Below the pieces are notes generated by a model that saw only the letters and a list, made by a program, of their open reading frames with translations, did not search any database and was not told where the DNA came from. From positions 1 through 36,122 of the forward strand of contig DAHVOW010000016.1 of NCBI GenBank assembly GCA_027318585.1: a stretch of 36,122 bases of DNA, written 5' to 3'. This stretch comes from Methanobacteriaceae archaeon (GTDB lineage: Archaea > Methanobacteriota > Methanobacteria > Methanobacteriales > Methanobacteriaceae). The translations under genes were made by a program, and so were the position numbers. This document shows positions 32,065 to 36,122 of the stretch, piece after piece (within the stretch, counting starts at the first letter, position 1; every line of letters starts with the position of its first letter).

Positions 32065-32901
32065 TTGTTAAAATCGGTGAATAATTTTTTTGTAGAAAAA
32101 CGGTGGGCCTTAGGGGCAATATTCATCGGGGTCTTAGTGGGCTTTCTATCAGCCGTTATCTGTGTAAGGGGAAATTTAGTTATTTTTGGATTTAACATCA
32201 TGTTCATAGTATCCCCTCTCATTGCCGGTTATGTAGAGGCCTATATAGCCCGCAGAAAGTATGGTAGAAGCACGGGTGCCATCAGCGCCCTTCTAATATT
32301 CATAATTATCAATGCCTACTCCTGGCTTTTCCCGAAGGACCCCCTAGTTCTGAACTTATTCACACTTGGTGGACTGGCCCTGATGATCCAGGCGGCATTT
32401 CCCATACTGATTAACTACATACTTTTTGTGGTCTTTCTGGGGACCATTACATGGGTTATAGGATATCTGGGCAACTTCCTATCAAATATGACTGATAAAA
32501 TTATAAGAAGATCTTCGGATGAGAAAGACGATGAAACTGGAAAAGAACCGGGATTGGAGGGTGCTACCTCTGACTTTTTAGATTCACTGGAGTCCCCTAT
32601 TTCAACCGTTCCATATCTATCCGCGGGTAATATAGTCAAACATCTGGGCATGGTTGTTGGTGAAGCAGTGGTAGGCGAAAAGGAGTCTAAAGGTATTTCT
32701 AAAATAATTTCTCAGGATAAACTGGATGAGGTGGAAATGAGTAAGGCCCGTGAAAGGGCAATAGCTAAGCTTCTGGAGGAAGCTGAAAAAATTGGTGGTA
32801 ATACAGTAGTTGAAGTTTCAATTGATTATAACTCTGTTGGTGGACTATCAGGAAGTGCTACCATTGTGACAGCCACTGGAACGGCAGTTCTGTATGAATA
32901 A
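32065..32901 (+). CDS. Membrane protein with C-terminal YbjQ-like domain
   Basis: About 278 residues. The N-terminal half holds some four or five membrane helices (about 14-140, for example LGAIFIGVLVGFLSAVI), then a charged linker (about 145-185). A domain at about 190-278 resembles the neighbouring YbjQ protein: NIVKHLGMVVGEAVVGEKES, then ARERAIAKLLEEAEKIGGNT and ATIVTATGTAVLYE. The start is best placed at TTG 32065, 5 bases after GGTGA; the GTG at 32056 is part of that site. It is convergent with the K+ channel gene. The fused layout suggests a membrane platform for YbjQ-type assembly. This is inference; no function is known. Confidence 0.8.
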   Translation: MLKSVNNFFVEKRWALGAIFIGVLVGFLSAVICVRGNLVIFGFNIMFIVSPLIAGYVEAYIARRKYGRSTGAISALLIFIIINAYSWLFPKDPLVLNLFTLGGLALMIQAAFPILINYILFVVFLGTITWVIGYLGNFLSNMTDKIIRRSSDEKDDETGKEPGLEGATSDFLDSLESPISTVPYLSAGNIVKHLGMVVGEAVVGEKESKGISKIISQDKLDEVEMSKARERAIAKLLEEAEKIGGNTVVEVSIDYNSVGGLSGSATIVTATGTAVLYE

Positions 32902-32926
32902 ATGAATCTGGACTTTTAAATAAAAA

Positions 32927-33757
32927 TTAGTTTTTCTTTTTTTCCATTTCATCTAGCCTGTGGCTGATCTCATTCATTTTTCCCATGATATCGTCCAGTT
33001 TTTCTTCATTTTTGGCTGCCTTTTTATCTAAATCCTGGGCTGTTGCCCTTAGCTTTTCTGCGGCTTTACGACTTTCCGTACGGAAAATATCAATGAAAGA
33101 ATAAGCCAAGGTGGCAGTTACCAGACTAACATAACCCATACCAGTTAGAATTAGAGTCACTCCTATGATTCGGCCGGCTAACGTTATTGGGACTACATCA
33201 CCATACCCCGTAGTGGACATGGACACCAGGGCGTACCATATAGCAGATTCGTAGTTGGGAACTTCGGGATTCACACCAGTTTCAATGGCATAAAAGAGAT
33301 ATGATCCGATGATAATCACTAAAAATAGTGCGAAGGTAGCATAATCTAATTTTGTCTTGGAGGGATACTTACGTACATTTCGAGCTGAGATCAGAAGTAC
33401 TTTAATCAAGGCATAAATCCTAATAATTCCTATAACTCCGATAATAGATTTATAACCAAATAATTGAAAAAGATTGAATGAAATAAAGGTTAAGGGAAAT
33501 ATTGATATTATATAAACCCAGTTTACTTCAATAAATTTAAATAAAGTCGTGTCCACTTCCCGATTTCTTATTCTAAAAATTATCAAATCCAAGAATATAA
33601 CAAATGCAATCAACACATCTAGACCGCCAAAGGTATAGATGGTTTCTGGTTTCAGACCGACAATAAATCCTATGGTCATTAAACTCAATGATAATAGTTC
33701 AATTAATATCAGAACAGCTAAAACTCCTTCTAATATCACCTGAAAGTGTCTTTGCAT
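32927..33757 (-). CDS. Voltage-gated-like potassium channel
   Basis: This is a 276-residue cation channel of the six-helix type. Hydrophobic helices are at about 8-33, 45-63, 80-100, 104-125, 138-160 and 191-217. The pore loop before the last one carries the selectivity filter STTGYGD (181-187), diagnostic of K+ channels. The fourth segment has a few basic residues (IIRIYALIKV, SARNVRKY), so voltage sensing is possible but weak. The C-terminal tail (about 225-276) is a charged coiled coil ending KMNEISHRLDEMEKKKN, and no RCK domain is seen. ATG 33757 has GGAGGAATCC upstream. It is flanked by YbjQ and DUF308 genes. Confidence 0.93.
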   Translation of the reverse strand: MQRHFQVILEGVLAVLILIELLSLSLMTIGFIVGLKPETIYTFGGLDVLIAFVIFLDLIIFRIRNREVDTTLFKFIEVNWVYIISIFPLTFISFNLFQLFGYKSIIGVIGIIRIYALIKVLLISARNVRKYPSKTKLDYATFALFLVIIIGSYLFYAIETGVNPEVPNYESAIWYALVSMSTTGYGDVVPITLAGRIIGVTLILTGMGYVSLVTATLAYSFIDIFRTESRKAAEKLRATAQDLDKKAAKNEEKLDDIMGKMNEISHRLDEMEKKKN

Positions 33758-33854
33758 GGATTCCTCCGCATATCTAATTCGGATATATTATTAATTCATC
33801 CCTAGCTAATTGTTTTTAAAAAAATTAAAAAAATGGAGTTTGTTGAAATTAGGT

Positions 33855-34334
33855 TCATTCTTTCATGAACAGCATTACTATTCCGGATATTAAGAGCCAT
33901 AAACCGATTAAGGCACCTAAAATAACAGGATCTTTTATTAAAATTCCTACTATTATGTATATTGCACCGATTATAACGGCCACAACTCCGTTCCACCTGC
34001 TTCCTCCTGCTTTTGACATTATTCCTATAATACCGGCTATTATTAGGAATAAGCCCACAATCCATACTATAAACCTTACTAACCAGCTGAACAGTCCTGG
34101 ATTGAATATGAACCCTATACCTAGAATCAGGGCTATTATTCCCAGAATAATCAACAGAATTCCTGAACCTGCACTTTCTCCTATTTGAGCTATTCCACCT
34201 ATTAAAAGACCAATACCCAAAATTAACACTAAAAATCCGGTAATAAGGCTTAACGGAATTAATCCTAATAATGGGAATGCGAGTACAATCAGGCCTAAAA
34301 TAATCAAAACCAATGCGGTACCAGTTTTTTGCAT
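33855..34334 (-). CDS. DUF308 (HdeD-like) membrane protein, copy 2
   Basis: The 159 residues repeat the same six-helix, three-pair pattern as the gene at 31126-31611, for example ALVLIILGLIVLAFPLLGLI and GIIGIMSKAGGSRWNGVV. It is therefore a DUF308 paralogue. ATG 34334 is preceded by AGGGGGTTAAAGAT, a ribosome site almost the same as that of copy 1. It lies 97 bases upstream of the K+ channel gene on the same strand, and a 130-base AT-rich gap separates it from the antiporter gene. It has no known enzymatic function. The repetition within 3 kb suggests gene duplication, or parallel recruitment to an envelope-stress locus. Confidence 0.83.
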   Translation of the reverse strand: MQKTGTALVLIILGLIVLAFPLLGLIPLSLITGFLVLILGIGLLIGGIAQIGESAGSGILLIILGIIALILGIGFIFNPGLFSWLVRFIVWIVGLFLIIAGIIGIMSKAGGSRWNGVVAVIIGAIYIIVGILIKDPVILGALIGLWLLISGIVMLFMKE

Positions 34335-34464
34335 ATCTTTAACCCCCTGTTTTCATCTAACAAACTCCTTTAACTACTTTGGTGGTTATTGTGTTTATTT
34401 TTTTCCGTTTGTTAATAAGATTCTTGCTTATAATTTCTAAAAGTTGCACGTTTTTTTAAAGAAT

Positions 34465-35673
34465 CTACTCAGAATTTCCATCATGATTCTTGGAACGTTT
34501 TATATACATTTTCGATAAGGGTAAAGCCGTTAAACCGTGGAGTATTACACTTAAAAGGACAGTTATCAGGACGGTTAAGATGAAAGTATTTTTACCGGGG
34601 AATTCTGGAATAGTTTCCAAGGCTACCAGGGCCAGCACTATTGATGCCAGTCCTCTCGGCCCGAACCAGCCCATGAATAACACCGAGTCTAAACTGATCT
34701 TAGTCCCAATAACAGAGATAGCCACGGGTAGCATCCGAATCAATGTAAGGCTCAAAACTGCATATAGGATGATTTGCCAGGTTACAAAAGATAACAAAGG
34801 AGCAATCAAAGCACCCATAATAAAGAACACAGCTAAACTAAGAAGCATCCCTTCTGCACTGGTAAAATCGGTTAAGATATCCCCCGCGTCCTCAAAGATA
34901 TATCCTGTGGCTAGTCCCCCTACAAAGGCGGCTATAAAACCGCTTCCCCCTATTTGGTCTGCTATAAGCCAGCTAAGTATGGCTAATGCCAGTAAAGCCA
35001 GTCTTTGGTAGGTTTTAGTAATCCACCCTTTTTTCTTGGCTTGAAGAACCATCCATCCCCCTATTAACCCTGCAGCAACCCCAATAAACACTCCAAATCC
35101 TATTTGTTCTAAGGTAGTGACAAGAAAGTAGTTAATTGGCTTAAAAGTTTCTTCGGCTAGACCCACTGCTAAAAAAAGAAAAAGAAATGGCACCGCTATT
35201 CCGTCATTTAACCCACTCTCGATTTCCAGTGTTTCACGGATTTGGTGCGGTAATTTTTTATTCTGAACTACTATCTGGCCAAGAGCAGCATCGGTAGGTG
35301 CTAACACTGCAGCCAGGGCGGCTATTTCCCATAAAACCATGTCGGTCAGTAAATAGGTCCCCACTATGATCCCGGTAATTATGGTCAGTATCAAGCCTAT
35401 ACTGAGCATCCTCAGGGTTAATTTATTTTCCCGGAAGGCGTTGAAATTTATACCAGATGCGTCGCTGAAAAGAACCAGCACCAATGCCACTTCTGCCACC
35501 AGTAAGAACAACTCCCGGTTGAACTCCTGATTTATTTGAAGGGAAAAGATAAAACCTAACGCTATTCCAATTAAACTGAAAAACATCTGTGCAGTGAGTG
35601 GGCTTTCTGATAATCGGCGTGAAAATAGTGCAAAGACGAAAAGAAGAGCTAAAAAGAATATAACTTCCACCAT
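34465..35673 (-). CDS. nhaP: Na+/H+ antiporter, CPA1 (NhaP) type
   Basis: This 402-residue cation-proton antiporter has about 12-13 membrane helices throughout. Key ion-site motifs are present: LAPTDAALG (124-132) and ESGLNDG (152-158, Asn156-Asp157), plus GWFGPRGLASIV near 345, which matches the CPA1 signature. There is no long C-terminal regulatory domain. The C-terminus is short and basic. ATG 35673 has CGGAG about 6 bases upstream. It probably exports Na+ or K+ in exchange for H+ and could balance the nearby K+ channel. The MFS gene lies 34 bases upstream on the same strand, so both may be co-transcribed. Confidence 0.93.
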   Translation of the reverse strand: MVEVIFFLALLFVFALFSRRLSESPLTAQMFFSLIGIALGFIFSLQINQEFNRELFLLVAEVALVLVLFSDASGINFNAFRENKLTLRMLSIGLILTIITGIIVGTYLLTDMVLWEIAALAAVLAPTDAALGQIVVQNKKLPHQIRETLEIESGLNDGIAVPFLFLFLAVGLAEETFKPINYFLVTTLEQIGFGVFIGVAAGLIGGWMVLQAKKKGWITKTYQRLALLALAILSWLIADQIGGSGFIAAFVGGLATGYIFEDAGDILTDFTSAEGMLLSLAVFFIMGALIAPLLSFVTWQIILYAVLSLTLIRMLPVAISVIGTKISLDSVLFMGWFGPRGLASIVLALVALETIPEFPGKNTFILTVLITVLLSVILHGLTALPLSKMYIKRSKNHDGNSE

Positions 35674-35707
35674 GTAAACTCCGGGATATAGTCGGTTTTA
35701 TAATAAA

Positions 35708-36122
35708 TTACGGATTGGTTTTCTTAGAGGGCAGGAATAAGGTGGTAATGAATCCTAATATTAGTATAAGGGTCAGTGCGTTGAAGGTCTGTTTCATAGC
35801 TATACTTATGGTGGAATCCACGATTTGAGTTACTTCTGGCACCATACTGGGGGGTATGTTCTGGGGACTAACTGTTTGCATCTTCTCCACGTAGTTAAAG
35901 AGGTTGTCTTGTATTTCCGGGGTGGTCATGTTTCCAGATAAACCTGATGCCTCTATGGAAGTGGTAAGTCCACCAAATATTCCCAGTAAAAGCAAAACCC
36001 CTATTAGGGCTGTTCCCAATGAATAACCTAAATTTTTAAAGGCGTTGAATAAACCGGCCGCATCAGTTTCCTGGTCACTTCCCGCAGCTGACATGGTGAG
36101 ATTGGTCACTTGGGAGAGTAAA
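35708..36122 (-). CDS. MFS transporter, C-terminal fragment, 5' end beyond the window
   Basis: The frame is open from the right edge to the stop at 35708, giving about 137 residues of the C-terminus. The visible N-terminal part, NLTMSAAGSDQETDAAGLFN followed by AFKNLGYSLGTALIGVLLLL, matches the late part of DHA2-type multidrug major facilitator proteins. An outer loop of about 50 residues (QTVSPQNIPPSMVPEVTQ) precedes the final helix (ALTLILILGFITTLF). The GTG at 36109 is an internal Val codon, not a start. Substrate is unknown. The whole N-terminal domain lies outside. Confidence 0.85.
   Translation of the reverse strand, partial: LLSQVTNLTMSAAGSDQETDAAGLFNAFKNLGYSLGTALIGVLLLLGIFGGLTTSIEASGLSGNMTTPEIQDNLFNYVEKMQTVSPQNIPPSMVPEVTQIVDSTISIAMKQTFNALTLILILGFITTLFLPSKKTNP

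Noticed and set aside
33853..33870. GTTCAT/ATGAAC inverted repeat as a terminator
   Set aside because: It lies across the last codons of the DUF308 gene and has only 6 base pairs, so chance is likely.

Overview
The window looks like a chromosomal segment of a methanogenic archaeon of the order Methanobacteriales, most like the genus Methanobacterium. Translation and replication genes are archaeal (aIF1A, aIF5A, aRF1, Rio1 kinase, topoisomerase VI, split GMP synthetase, KEOPS Cgi121, an Nre repair protein with a PCNA-binding tail). A coenzyme F430 synthase-like ligase, archaeal (R)-citramalate synthase and methanogen-typical families (UPF0280, DUF2124, DUF447) are also present. Promoters are AT-rich and TATA-like. 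Many genes start with TTG or GTG behind Shine-Dalgarno (SD) sites related to GGTGAT or GGAGG. No rRNA, tRNA, CRISPR array, insertion sequence or integrase was seen. It reads as ordinary core genome with an accessory-looking membrane block at the right end.

Layout. 1-4572 (minus): aIF1A, Rio1 kinase, a KH protein of the Dim2/Pno1 type, Top6B and Top6A (cut by the left edge). 4573-5195: an AT-rich intergenic region with strong TATA boxes, a possible 20-codon leaderless ORF and a 28-residue basic protein gene. 5196-12263: moeA, UPF0280 (minus), a PH-domain membrane protein, a geranylgeranyl-reductase-family flavoprotein overlapping a tRNA G10 methyltransferase, citramalate synthase and Cgi121. 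12272-16636 (minus): a PLP enzyme, Nre, MsrB and both GMP synthetase subunits. 16730-18021 (plus): an unlisted 48-residue membrane protein, DUF2124 and DUF447. 18015-22424 (minus): aIF5A, agmatinase, archaeal ornithine cyclodeaminase and adenine deaminase, the last apparently lacking a standard start codon. 22627-28710 (plus): pyruvoyl arginine decarboxylase, inositol/fructose phosphatase, NAD kinase, F430 synthase, HemC, a Gfo/Idh/MocA oxidoreductase and a GfcR-like PRTase regulator. 28795-30838: divergent aRF1 and UMP kinase. 30857-36122: small zinc-ribbon, DUF308, YbjQ, K+ channel, Na+/H+ antiporter and MFS genes.

Functional links. aIF1A, Rio1 and the KH protein belong to small-subunit maturation and initiation. 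Arginine decarboxylase and agmatinase make putrescine, a precursor for the aIF5A lysine modification, and their genes flank aIF5A. HemC and the F430 synthase act at the start and end of the nickel-tetrapyrrole route. The phosphatase and NAD kinase overlap by one base and match a pair that is fused in Methanocaldococcus. The right-hand block pairs two DUF308 proteins and two YbjQ-domain proteins around ion transporters, suggesting an envelope or ion-stress module. No clearly new defence or mobile system is visible. The best leads are the adenine deaminase start, the hidden small genes and the YbjQ/DUF308 block.
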